A DNA stretch of 64,000 nucleotides. Origin: Penicillus capitatus (lineage: Eukaryota > Chlorophyta). Below are positions 54,022-64,000 of the stretch, in pieces (position 1 is the first letter of the stretch; each line of letters starts with the position of its first letter). The DNA is taken from the NCBI GenBank assembly GCA_965649825.1, contig OZ287697.1:2108001-2172000 (forward strand). The letters are read 5' to 3'. Made by a program: the position numbers and the translations under genes. Under the pieces are notes generated by a model. That model ran no database searches, was not told where the DNA came from, and worked only from the letters and a program-made list of their open reading frames with translations.

Positions 54022-56171
54022 ATGATGACATTGAGGTTGTGTCGGACGGGCACCGTCGTTCGTCGCCGTGTTGGCGATCTGTACACGCATCTGTTGCCAT
54101 TCCTATCGTCATCGCCATGCCTCTCGCCTCAGCGACGACGGCATTGGAGCGATGAGAAGCGAAGGGAGAGAAGCTATGTGGAAGCTACACAAGCCCGGTG
54201 GACGCCTCCGCCGTTGGCGGATAACGAGGAAGTCGCACAGGAGACGCTGACGTGTCCGGGATGCGGGATCCGGCTGCAGCGAACGCATCCAAACAGACCG
54301 GGGTAATTCCAACTGTACTGCAGCACCTAACATGAGATCTTCTCATCTTTCCTGCACCGTGCGTGCAGCTACTACCGAGTTCCCAAGACAGAAGCATCAG
54401 CTCCTGGCTATACCGTACCATACACTCATGGATGCCACCTCAGTTCTTAGAGCACGCAGCTTTCAGGAGACGGAAAAAGATTACTGGGGAGAAGAGATAG
54501 GGCCGAGGGTTGTGTCAGATCGAGTCTCTCCACAGAACGTCGCTATGTCGGATGTAATGTCCCTTAAGTCATGGCGTCTATCCAAAGCACATTGCTTGAA
54601 TTCTGAGCAGGAATCGTCTTCGGAGGATGCGATGAGTGATGAATCTCAAGAGTACACTTTCGAGGAGGAATCGACACAAGAGGCGGCTGTCGTGTGCGAA
54701 CGCTGCTTCTCTCTACGCCACTATGGGTTCTTCGGCATTCTGCCAGCTGCGCCGCATCTCAGCCTTCGCTTTCGCTAGGAGGTTGAAGAACATGGAGGCG
54801 GAGGCGCTGGTTCCTCAGTTCAGTGTGGAGAGGATTCTGAAGCCCAAGATTGCAAAGACTAAAGGAAAGAAGGTGGTTATCGTCTGCGTTGTCGATGTCT
54901 TCGATTTCGACAGTTCTTTGCCTGTGGAAGAACTCAAGTGTGTTCAATCATCACCTCATCTACCTCGACTGCACGTGCTATTGATGCAGATCCCTGTTCC
55001 CAGCATCCGCCAACCTTCCAGATTTTTTAAATTTTATTCTGGTCGGAAGCAAGGTGGATCTCATATCGAAGAAAATCTCCAAAAAGACGCTCGAGGTGCA
55101 ATGCTAGAAGGTGTTAAGGTGATCGGCGAACGGATAGTGTTTAGATCTGGGTCAGGACCCGATTGAAAGAGGCAAAGCTGCCTTTTGCCAAGAGAGTGCA
55201 TCTCATCAGCAGCCAGACAATGATGGGCGTAGAGAGGCTGATGATCGATCTGCGAAGAGAGATCGTGCGCAATACAGACTGTTACATTATCGGCATGCAA
55301 AATGCAGGAAAGAGCACCATGCTCAATTCGTTGAGGAGACTGGTTCAGACAAACAAAGCCAAAAGTACTGCTGGCGGCGCCAGATGGGAGACAGAGTGGC
55401 GTTTTCGTAGATCCTGTCACGACAGCATCTCTCCCAGGAACGACGCTAGGGTTTGTTGACGTACCGGGCATTCCGGTGCCGAAGACCTGTCGAGTGTTTG
55501 ATACGCCTGGGCTGCCACAGAATGGACAGATCACAGGGCGGTTGACGATGGAAGAGGTCTGTCACATCGTCGAGATCATCTACAGCTTCCCATCAGCTTC
55601 GTGTGTTCAGCTGAAGCTTGTCCAACCGAGAAAGACCGTGAAACCCCGTACCTACAGATTTGGAGCACGCAGCAGTCTTCTGATCGGGGGACTAGTACGT
55701 CTGGATGTGATCGATCTGCAGGGTCGCACACTGTACATTACTGTCTGGATGTCGGAGGAGCTTCTCTGTTTTCTGGGAAAGAGAGAAGAGATCGAGAGCA
55801 CACTGGAGAAGCATCGGGGGTCATTACTGAGACCTCCAGTGCGCATGAGTCCACAACTGCAGAGTGCAGGACCACTCGTCCCACAGAGAGTCACTGTCAC
55901 AGGCGACTCGTGGAAATCCTCCAGCACAGACGTGTGCATTGCAGGTGATCGCTGTTGCTGTGATGCCGCCCGTTCTGTTGACCTCTCTTGCTTTCTGACA
56001 GGATTGGGTTGGTTGTCTGTCGGTTGTGAAGGGGAGGCACAGTTTGATCTGTGGACACTGAAGGGTGTTCGGGTGACCACTCGGCCTGCATGGGTTAAAG
56101 ATTACTCTACGGTTTTCCAGAGATCTGGATTCAGTGATACCGTCAAATCCCGCGGCGTTCGGAAGCGGTGA
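54022..56171 (+). CDS. BPG2-like circularly permuted GTPase (plastid type)
   Basis: A basic N-terminus leads to the zinc-finger motif TCPGCGIRLQRTHPNRPG then YYRVP, and VVCERCFSLRHYG. The G4 motif LVGSKVDLIS comes before the P-loop IIGMQNAGKSTMLNSLR; G2/G3 are ASLPGTTLG and FDTPGLPQ. The C-terminal domain has RFGARSSLLIGGLVRLDVID and a final GLGWLSVGCEG with TLKGVRVTTRP. CPGCGxxxQxxxPxxPGYY is typical of BPG2/NOA1 plant proteins needed for plastid rRNA processing. Introns of about 50-70 nt; one acceptor after TGTTTAG restores IWVRTRLKEAKLP. It is the second permuted GTPase of this family in the window. Confidence 0.85.
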
Positions 56172-56218
56172 ACATTTTTGTGCCTATGATTTTATCCAAT
56201 GCCGTTCCTGGGCCTTGT

Positions 56219-57833
56219 ACTAAGTCCACGGATAGAAATTAGGAAAGAGGAGCGTTCCGAGGAGTGCGTAAGCAAGGAAAACGAAAACCAGAATTCGGCG
56301 ACGCTGTGAATGCCTGGACAGCTCAGCGGCATACCAGTAGAGTGCAGGACAGGAAGATAAGAACCGTGTGATCACCTAGACGATCGCCTCGGATAAAGCA
56401 TTGCCTGCACAAACGCACCTGAATGTGCATGAACAGGAGGGAAAAGACGCCCATGAACCCACATTGCCACACAAAGGGTATGGCCGCATACGCATAGAAT
56501 CCGCGATCTAGGCACAGGACATAGCCACAGAATGCAACAGCCTGTCTGCCTTGCGTTTTTCGACGGTCAGATTCTGAAGGAACTGCCAGAGGGTGCGCGG
56601 CGGATCGTGCAGGATATGGGAGGCCCATCCATGCAAGGACAGGACGAGTACAGGCAAGGCCAAGAGGAAATTGGGAAGCTGTCAGCAATGCTCAAAGATA
56701 CAGAGAGTCCATCGCCTGAGTGCATTTGTCTGACCTGCTTCACTTCACAGTACTTAAGGAATCCCACACCCCAGTACTCTTTCTGTACAAATCCATAGAG
56801 GTACGGAATCGGGTCATTGCACCACGGTCGTGTCAGCAGCACGTCGTCCGCCGATTTGCAAAACTGAGAGTAGCCCATGTATTGCCAGGCAAGGAAGGGC
56901 ATCACCGAGCACAGCACGGCCACGCAGCACTTGAAGCATTCCCACATCATAGACGTTTGTTTTCTGCAGGCCATCAATCTACGCCATTGGTAATGGCCGA
57001 GGTATCCGACGTGGAGTATGCCTGTGCACAAACGAACATTTCTCTTCCGCTGATCGTTGGGCGAAATCACACCATTGGATCGTATGAGAGTGGAGGTAGC
57101 GAAGAAAAGTGTCCCCGTCCAGAGTTGCCTCTTGACATAAAGCGCATACAGACCCAGCAATGTGAAAAGGGCGAAGCTGCTTTCGGTGTACACCATCGAT
57201 AAGAAGATGGAACTTGCAGGAATGCAATAGAAGACCGTTGCCATGTCCACAAGATACGGATCCTCGACGATCTTGTCTGTCAAACTGTCCGCCGGATAAT
57301 GACGCGATCTTTCTCGACTGCGGTCTAAACGTACCATGAGAACACATATGCCGAAGCGACATAGGCAGCATTGTTGAACAGAAGACCGGCCAAAACGAAA
57401 CGATCTGTGGATATTGGCTCTTGATCACATCCCATCCCTACACAGCGACTTCAGGGGAAGTGTCGATGAGAGAGATTGGACAAGCGAAAAGGGCGGCGAT
57501 CCATTGCATGATTTCTGGAATTGCCACATAAGATTTCTCCGTTGATCGGCGGTGATGGAGCTGACTTGGCAGTAGCGGGAAGAAGGCATGATACTGTTCA
57601 TACTCATAACCACACTGTGCAATCCGAACAAAGAAGACGGTGTCCCAGACGGCTAGGCTGCTCAAGACAGAGGCATCCTCTTCTCGAAGAGTGATGTCAC
57701 ACTCTTTTCGAGGCAATAACGACGTCGAGGTATCGTAATCGTCGAAAACGTAGTCGAATAGAAGCGTCAAACCAACATTCGCTATCCGAACAGCCGCGGC
57801 TAACAATACAACGCGTATCCGGCGACCAAACAT
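56219..57833 (-). CDS. PIGV: GPI mannosyltransferase 2 (PIG-V)
   Basis: Adds the second mannose to the GPI anchor in the ER lumen. ATG 57833 (MFGRRIRVVLLAAAVRIAN) is followed by WDTVFFVRIAQCGYEYEQYH and AFFPLLP, the conserved catalytic loop with its WD pair. Further hydrophobic exons include FYCIPASSIFLSMVYTESSF, SNGV and FLAWQYMGYSQFC. The last exon ends ALYWYAAELSRHSQRRR, AYALLGTLLFPNFYPWT, with the F.PWT terminus of the family. Multiple short introns. It pairs divergently with the sulfotransferase (40 bases between starts). Confidence 0.85.
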
Positions 57834-57873
57834 TATCTCTTGTGTCGCTGACCGAGGATCGCACATTCGGCAA

Positions 57874-59141
57874 ATGGACACTGAACGCAAGAGGGTTACT
57901 TCAAGAGGAGAAAAATGCAGTCCAGTGGTGGTGCCAGATGCTATTCAGCGGTTGAAGGCGACATTCCGCAATGTTGGCACAGCAGCCGCGAAGAAAAAGG
58001 GAGTGTCCGTGTCGCTTCATCCAACAGATATCGTTATTGCAGCGCCGCGTAAAAATGGGAACACGTGGACGAAACAGGTCCCTCTATTCGCAGCCAACAC
58101 ACCATATATATTAGAGACCATTCTTCCAGATTGCGCACGGATTGCGTTCGAATGGGGATATGGATTTCGAAGAGATATCCATGGTGATACCCGAACTCGA
58201 GTTTGCAGCAGACTACGGTTATGGAGATATCGCCAAACGACAGATGTATCAACCTCAGCTATATCACACACACCTAACTTACCACGATGTCCCAAAAGGC
58301 GGAAAGTACATTGTCATCATCAGGTAAGACCTCATCTGATGCAATGTCTGTGTTCACTGTGTGCTGACGGCTTTAGAGATCCATACGATTCAGCCTTGTC
58401 CTTGTATCACTACTGGGAGAACTGGCTGTTCGTTTCGGGCGAACTGAACCTGGATGACTTCGTAAAGTACTTCTGGTTGGGTCAGGAAGATGATACGCGT
58501 ATCCCATGTCAGATGCAACACACACGTGAGTGACTTCCTGATCCCTTTCGACGAGATCGAGAATGAAATGCCTGTGCGGTTGCTAGTGGATTGGTATCCC
58601 CTTCGTCGATGTCCAAATGTGTTGTGGCTGCACTTTGAAGACTTGAAAACGGATCTGCGTCAATGTGTGAAGCTCATTGCCAGTTTCATGGGAATCGATC
58701 CACACGATGAGGCTCGGATTGATTGTGCCATGCGACAGGTCTGCTAATCCGTACCATCTTTGTCACACGAACCCTTCGTGTGGTGGACAGGCTGACATTA
58801 CGTTCATGAAGAAACACAAGACGAAGTTTGATAGTCATCTCATTAAAGGAGCGTACAATTTGGCGATGGGTCTCGATAAAGAGGCAGGAGGTGCCAATGC
58901 CAAAGTGAGAAATGGTCTTATCGGTCAAGGAAGGCGATCTCTCGGGAAGTCAGCGATCGAGTTGATAGACAAGAGATGGAAAGAGACAATTGAGAAAGAA
59001 CTCGGTTTTACAAACTATGCAGAGATGAGAGCATCGATTAACAAAGAACTCGCTCGTCCATTCTCAGATCTCTTGCCGAGGTACGATGCTGCCATCTCTG
59101 TTCCGGTCAACGTCTTTCCTTGTCTGTCTAGTGAACTCTGA
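57874..59141 (+). CDS. Cytosolic-type sulfotransferase domain protein
   Basis: The PAPS 5'-phosphosulfate loop is LHPTDIVIAAPRKNGNTWTK, a variant of PKSGTTW that keeps the Lys, Gly and Trp. The 3'-phosphate region is VIIRDPYDSALSLYHYW. LWLHFEDLKTDLRQCVKLIA is the conserved ExLK stretch, and the C-terminal region has DITFMKKHKTKFD. Short introns interrupt it. PF00685 enzymes transfer sulfate from PAPS to alcohols, phenols or amines; the substrate is unknown. It has no signal peptide or membrane anchor, suggesting a soluble cytosolic enzyme. Confidence 0.8.
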
Positions 59142-59980
59142 ACAGTTCAGTTGCGATGGCTCTAATGTCGAGCCATGGTCTTGATAGCATCATCCGTGGT
59201 GTGTTTTGCGGCCCTATTTTGTTATTGCCTTCCTGCTGTTCCATAGATCCGTTTCCAGTTTCTCTAGTGTTGTGCTATTTCTAGTCTCAAGTGCAAATTC
59301 AAAAAAAAAAGAGCGCTTGCGGATCTGAGGGATAGAGTGGAAGGAATGATTGTTTGCAAACGACAGACATCTGATCTCCATGATTGTGCTTGGACAACAA
59401 GTGCTTCCAAATGAAGATAGTGATCCCAAAGAAGAGATTTAGATGCTTGGAGTATGTGGCGACTTTGGATTCTTTGAGAGCCTGACTGACTGAAGAATGG
59501 ACTAACGGATGGGAACGGACACAATTATTTCGGAATCTCTTCCTTTGTTTCTGTATGTCTTAGAACAGAGCACTTGGCGTGGCAATGTCTCGTGGTTCTG
59601 GAAGGGAACCGACATCCTTTACCCTGACCAGAAGCGGACTGAGAGATTTGTAAGAATCTGTTGTGATTGTGTGCTCTCGACAGTCGTCGGCTAACCATTC
59701 CTTGTTGTCCAAATAAATTCGCCATGATACGAACAGAAGGGAGACTGAGATAAAAGTGCCCAGCCGGTCATCCTCTTGTCACGCGGTCAGCAGATGGACA
59801 AGTCAATTTTTGAACCCCCTTCTTAAATCTCATCCGAACAATCGATCTGACTCTGTCTGTCTATTCCATTGATCTTTGGGAACTCTCCATGCCTTGACAT
59901 AGAAACAACAGAACTTAACATTCTCGACAAAAAACCAGTGTTTGATAAGAGTTGATACTCTAGAGCGAATAGTTGCGCTA
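59142..59980. other. Intergenic region between convergent genes
   Basis: Only short frames on both strands. Holds an A-rich run (59299-59309). No gene or RNA recognised. Confidence 0.4.
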
Positions 59981-61154
59981 GATGTCAAAATCATCAAGGT
60001 CTTCCGGCTCCGTGCTTGGCGGAGCAGTTTCTTTTTCTTCGGGATGGTAGCAAGTAGCCTGTAAGCACAAAATTTGATTCTTTATCTTGTATTCGCTAGG
60101 GCACTTACGTCTGGAGCATTGCTCCAATCGTTCCTGACGTTTCTGATCCAATCCTCATACATTGACACATCGGTGAAGGCCGATACTGATGTATTATCGC
60201 AGGTGTGAGCGGGACCCAAGCGGTATGATGCTATCCCAAACACCATGTCGGGTTCACAGTCACTTCCACTGCTTGAAGGATTTTTCCGGAGAAACGGCCC
60301 TGAACAAACAGGTTTTGGATGAGCGATTCAGAATCTGATACCTCCCGAGTCTCCAGGGCACACACTGGCTTCCCCGTCTGTGCATATTATCGATCTGGGA
60401 GTTGGGGTCGATGGTGCTTTGGGTTTGCACAACTCATGTTCTACTACAGTCAGGGTTGCCTGTTGTAAGTTTTTAGGACGGTCGTAAGGCGGTATCCGTC
60501 CGCAACCCACGACGATAGCTTCATCGCCCTCTTCAATCCTCGTTGTAGAAACATCCGGATAGCAAGGGGAAGACACCTTAAGACCCTGACCCGGCTGCGG
60601 TTTCAGCTTCAGTAAGGCGATATCATTTTCAGCGGATGGCGGATCGCCGGGAAACTTTGAGTGGTAGCAGAAATGTTCAATGTCCTTTAACATACAAAAT
60701 AAGAGACGCATCAAGTAAAGGAAAATTACCAAGATTTCGGACTGTGCAGCTTTTGGGCATTTTGAGTCCGTGTGGCACATAACGCCAGTTTTCACTACTA
60801 TTTCGTCTTCGGCTATACCGACCTTGGCTGCTTCTTGTTTGCAGTGAGCTCCCGTTAAGAAAACGTTCTCGCCGATAAGAGTGCCGCCGCACAGAAGACC
60901 GCCGGTTCGGGTCACAAAATAACATACGTACTCATAACTGCCTTTATCTGCTGTTTTTCTCCCTAGACAACGATTCTTGGACACCAATGCGCCAAGAGAG
61001 AAAGCTCAACGGCTATGTTGGCGAGAAGTTCGCTCTCGGGATAAGGATCTTGGATCCCTGCGTCGGCGAAGATAAGTCAAGATCGAGGTAAACGAGCCTT
61101 ACCATAGGAAAAGTCATGCAAAAGCAACCAGGAGAAGAGCAAGGCGAACAGCAT
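59981..61154 (-). CDS. Secreted trypsin-like (S1) serine protease
   Basis: Signal peptide MLFALLFSWLLLHDFSYA is encoded in a separate first exon. The S1 core follows: CGGTLIGENVFLTGAHC with the catalytic His, NDIALLKL with the Asp, and CPGDSGG with the Ser. A 3' exon carries MVFGIASYRLGPAHTCDNT and VSMYEDWIRNVRNDW, the final strand and helix of the fold. A last short acidic exon (ETAPPSTEPEDLDDFDI) ends at 59981. Introns are GT-AG. The third base of the TAAHC motif is changed to TGAHC. No clear IVGG activation site is present; mature N-terminus unclear. Confidence 0.8.
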
Positions 61155-61279
61155 GTTGACGTACGCAGCACGCGAAAAACTCCGATCAAGGCTAAAGGAT
61201 GAAAACCACAGAACGGCTCTCCTTTAAAGGCATCCGGTAAAACCGTCGCGTGCTGTCTGTTCCAAAAATGAGACACTTG

Positions 61280-63200
61280 TTATCCGTGAGTCTATTTGCA
61301 ACGACAGTGACTTTTCCATCGCATCTAAATTTGACTTTGGGCCACATGCAAGCTTATGAGTCTTCTAGAAACCGAACTGTTTCATAATGCCCTTGAACAG
61401 ACACAGGAGAGTTGGTTCACACCATAAATGGAGGCGACTGTTGTTAGGCGATCAGTCAAATTAGAGAGTATCATGAAAATCCCAACTGTTCGAATCTCTG
61501 ACTCATGTCCGCACAATATTCATGTCACCTAATGTCGAGAGTAACAAGTGGCAGAGCAGTCGAAAATTGTTTTCGGCGATGATTGCACACTCCCTTGTAT
61601 GACTTTGCGTCGTTGCCATCTCCATGCGACAGTGCCAGGCGACACTGACAGACTTGATTGCTTCAAACAATGATTCTTTTTCCTGACAACATGAACTCAA
61701 GCTGAATGAGGCTTTACTGACAAGATCTGGAAAGTTACGGAATCGAGTAGACTCTCTTCTGGCTTGACAGAGGATACAGACAAGTGATCTCCAAACTCCG
61801 AGTAGTAATCGGCCCTCGAAATATAGGAGAAGCTGATCGCGGTCTTTCGCTCAATGATTTCGGCAAAAGATGTGTGGGTCTATGAATTGGCTATCAAAAC
61901 ATCTTTACCGAATTCAAAAAAAAAAACTCTGGACCCTCCGAAGGTTTAGGAAACATACAGCATTCTTCAGTGGGCAAACGGTCGGTCATTATGAATGAAA
62001 CTTTGCAAGGATATTCTGCAGGACGCAGCACGGAGTTTGCTCTCTCGAACGCATGATGAATTCTTACACCGCATCGAATCACTTTTCCAAAAGCATTTTG
62101 CACTAGAAAACGAAAGTCTCACAGCACAAATCGTTAGATTGTTGTATAGACATGTGTGTGCTCGTTAGAAATCCCCCTCCTTATGTAAGATTTTTTAGCT
62201 TGGATCATGTTAAAAATCATGTCTCCATTCACGAAGAACGCTGAGCTGTTGGTCCCGGCCTTTTCCGAATAGGGGCTACTTTTACGACAAATCGAGGCGA
62301 GCGAAACCTTCACAGTGAACAAAAGTTGTATCACAAGAGATGGACGCCAAATGGCGGCGCGGAGCAGAATGTGTTTTAAGACAGTTCTGTACGAGATGCT
62401 AAAGTTGGCTAGAAAGTACGTCGTGTTACAGAAGGAATCGATCCAGCGGACATGCAGGCATCTTCATCCTATGCCGTCGTCGATCGTCAGTGTGGAGGAA
62501 CCAACTGATGCTTTGATTTTAAGAAACAGTTGCGGAAAGTTTAGGACGACGGTATTCTCGCGTAGAAAAGTTACCGGCGGCGTCGCCCTTCTCTTCATGC
62601 GGAAGGACTTTTACCAAAATCTCATCTTGTAGAACCCAGTACGCCGAAAATGATGTCTGAAGGAATGCGTTCGTCTGTGTTCTGAATACTGCGGCATCGA
62701 TTCGCTACTGAAATCGAGATCGTGCTAAGCAGCTTACGTCGAAGAAAACGGCGTGTTACATTAGAACGCTGAGTGTCAGCTTCTCTATTTCGTGGCGGAA
62801 GAGTTAGAGAAATTGAAATAGGTGAACTGCTGTCTGGCTTCTGAGTCCTGACCAAGCCGACCGAAAGGGTTTGGTGTGATAGAGCAGCACCCGGACGATT
62901 TTAAAACATATACGGGAGAGACTTACCAGACAGATGGTTCAAGTAGAAGAATAGTTGCTCCTTTTGTCACTGAGGTTTCGAGTTGCCTGCCTGCCTGCCT
63001 GTCTTGCATCCAAGACAACAGAGATGGGATGATTTTACAGAAGTAGTAGCATTCGATTGATGGAATAGTGTTCCTGGTTGAGGTATTATTTCCGCTCATT
63101 CGGGCGTCATCAACGAAATTGCCTTGCGGGCGCGTAAATGGGATGCATTGGCGGTCAAGTGATCTAGAAGGCAGCTTCTCCTAGATGCAGGAATAATTAG
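61280..63200. other. Long stretch without a recognised gene
   Basis: AT-richer than neighbours. The longest frame is 62315-62632 plus (105 codons), with no motif I know. A TGCC microsatellite lies at about 62988-63004. It may be intergenic or hold a fast-evolving gene with introns I cannot place. Confidence 0.4.
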
Positions 63201-63202
63201 TC

Positions 63203-63631
63203 ATGGCAATACTTCATGTGTACGTAACGCTATGTAATGGTGTTTTCCTTCATGCATTTTCCCATTTTGTAATGGACAAGATCACTAACTCAACGGACGA
63301 TGTCACTTCGAAAAGACTTCTCTTCACGCAAAGATTTTTAATACATTTCAGCAGTAGCTGCACAGCTCTGCTTGGATTGGTGCAATTCTCGATGACTCGC
63401 TCGTTCTTGCGAGTTTTCTGTTTTCTTTTTGATTTCTGTGAGTTATCCGACTCTCAGATTCACAATGGTAAATTCTTCAATGAGAGTGATGGAGTTGGTC
63501 TGGGATATCGGATCAAATGTAGTGAGAGAGGCTGCATGGAAAACCAGGAGGTTGAAACTCAGCCAAGCCTTGGGCACATAGCTGCATTTGTCATATCTGA
63601 TGTGACCGCCAAGTTTTGGTCACCGAATTAG
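63203..63631 (+). CDS. Hypothetical ORF beside the terminal repeat
   Basis: A 142-codon frame from ATG 63203 with no recognised motif. Its last codons enter the tandem repeat. It is Phe-, Ser- and Cys-rich; I give it little weight. Confidence 0.2.
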   Translation: MAILHVYVTLCNGVFLHAFSHFVMDKITNSTDDVTSKRLLFTQRFLIHFSSSCTALLGLVQFSMTRSFLRVFCFLFDFCELSDSQIHNGKFFNESDGVGLGYRIKCSERGCMENQEVETQPSLGHIAAFVISDVTAKFWSPN

Positions 63632-63978
63632 CCCGGTGCTGTCTGGCGAGCTACGTGATCCGTTAGATCGGTGCTGTCTGGCGAAGGTTTTGGTCACCGA
63701 ATTAGCCCGGTGCTGTCTGGCGAGCTACGTGATCCGTTAGATCGGTGCTGTCTGGCGAGCTACGTGATCCGTTAGATCGGTGCTGTCTGGCGAGAGTTTT
63801 GGTCACCGAATTAGCCGGTGCTGTCTGGCGAGCTACGTGATCCGTTAGATCGGTGCTGTCTGGCGAGAGTTTTGGTCACCGAATTAGCCGGTGCTGTCTG
63901 GCGAGCTACGTGATCCGTTAGATCGGTGCTGTCTGGCGAGAGTTTTGGTCGCCGAATTAGCCCGGTGCTGTCTGAAGA
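63605..63978. repeat. Compound tandem repeat of two interleaved units
   Basis: Two units alternate: A, TTTTGGTCACCGAATTAGCC, and B, AGCTACGTGATCCGTTAGAT. Each is followed by the same linker CGGTGCTGTCTGGCGA. The order is A-B-A-B-B-A-B-A-B-A over about 370 bases, with small length and base differences between copies (GCCC or GCC; CACC or CGCC). The array ends shortly before the window edge. Confidence 0.9.
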
Positions 63979-64000
63979 TAGAAGCCAGAGTAGCAAAAAA

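Noticed and set aside
57690-57720. Hairpin AAGAGTGATGTCACACTCTTTT resembling the intron family
   Set aside because: It is in an open PIG-V exon (LLPRKECDITLREED), so it is probably a coincidence of coding sequence.
63605-63978. CRISPR array
   Set aside because: The units alternate without unique spacers, and the host is a eukaryote.
1-64000. tRNA and rRNA genes
   Set aside because: I saw no stretch with the conserved tRNA A and B boxes or rRNA core sequences on either strand; a dedicated scan was not possible.

Overview
This is nuclear DNA of a compact-genome eukaryote, very probably a unicellular alga. A PsbP-domain protein with a twin-arginine signal (43.3-44.4 kb) points to a thylakoid lumen. 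Organelle-type uS15, uL13, TyrRS and HisRS, a BPG2-like and a NOA1-like circularly permuted GTPase, and an SP1/MUL1-type RING protein fit an organism with both plastid and mitochondrion. Most genes are cut by very short GT-AG introns (about 35-100 nt) and lie almost end to end on alternating strands; a few large genes (NPC1-like transporter, tRNA-guanine transglycosylase, acetyl-CoA transporter) are intronless. I cannot name the lineage. Function calls come from motifs recognised in translation, without database searches.

Layout. 0-3.5 kb: gag-protease and RT-RNase H of a retroelement on the minus strand, cut by the window edge. 3.6-4.3 kb: a decayed duplicate of the uS15/EamA-transporter junction that sits intact at about 36 kb. 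4.28-25.55 kb: a large inverted repeat with two arms of about 6.75 kb around a 7.7 kb spacer. Each arm carries a C-terminal piece of an NPC1-like gene, an XPF C-terminal piece, a SAC1-type phosphatase, a small organelle-type gene, and a further short NPC1-like fragment at its inner end. Only the right arm continues into the full 1260-residue NPC1-like gene (24.2-28.0 kb), so the right arm is the likely source. The spacer holds a NOA1-like GTPase, a membrane RING protein, a SAP-domain protein, QTRT1 and an F-box-like gene.

28.9-40 kb is rich in organelle translation genes (TyrRS, uS15, uL13, HisRS) mixed with an orphan biotin-carboxylase fragment, a membrane RING protein, an SLC33 acetyl-CoA transporter and an EamA transporter. 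40-54 kb is rich in ubiquitin ligases: MUL1/SP1-like, Hakai-like, an RNF123/RKP-like protein ending in an Ufd2-type U-box, and an RNF14-like RBR. PsbP, a SIL1/Fes1-type exchange factor and DPM2 lie between them. 54-61 kb holds a BPG2-like GTPase, PIG-V, a sulfotransferase and a secreted trypsin-like protease. The last 3 kb has no recognised gene and ends in a compound tandem repeat.

The most unusual signals are the inverted repeat, whose arms are essentially identical outside but diverge toward the spacer and share a SAC1 frameshift; a recurrent TCACTCTTTT-like intron motif that in several introns forms a perfect hairpin; and divergent gene pairs whose start codons touch or overlap.
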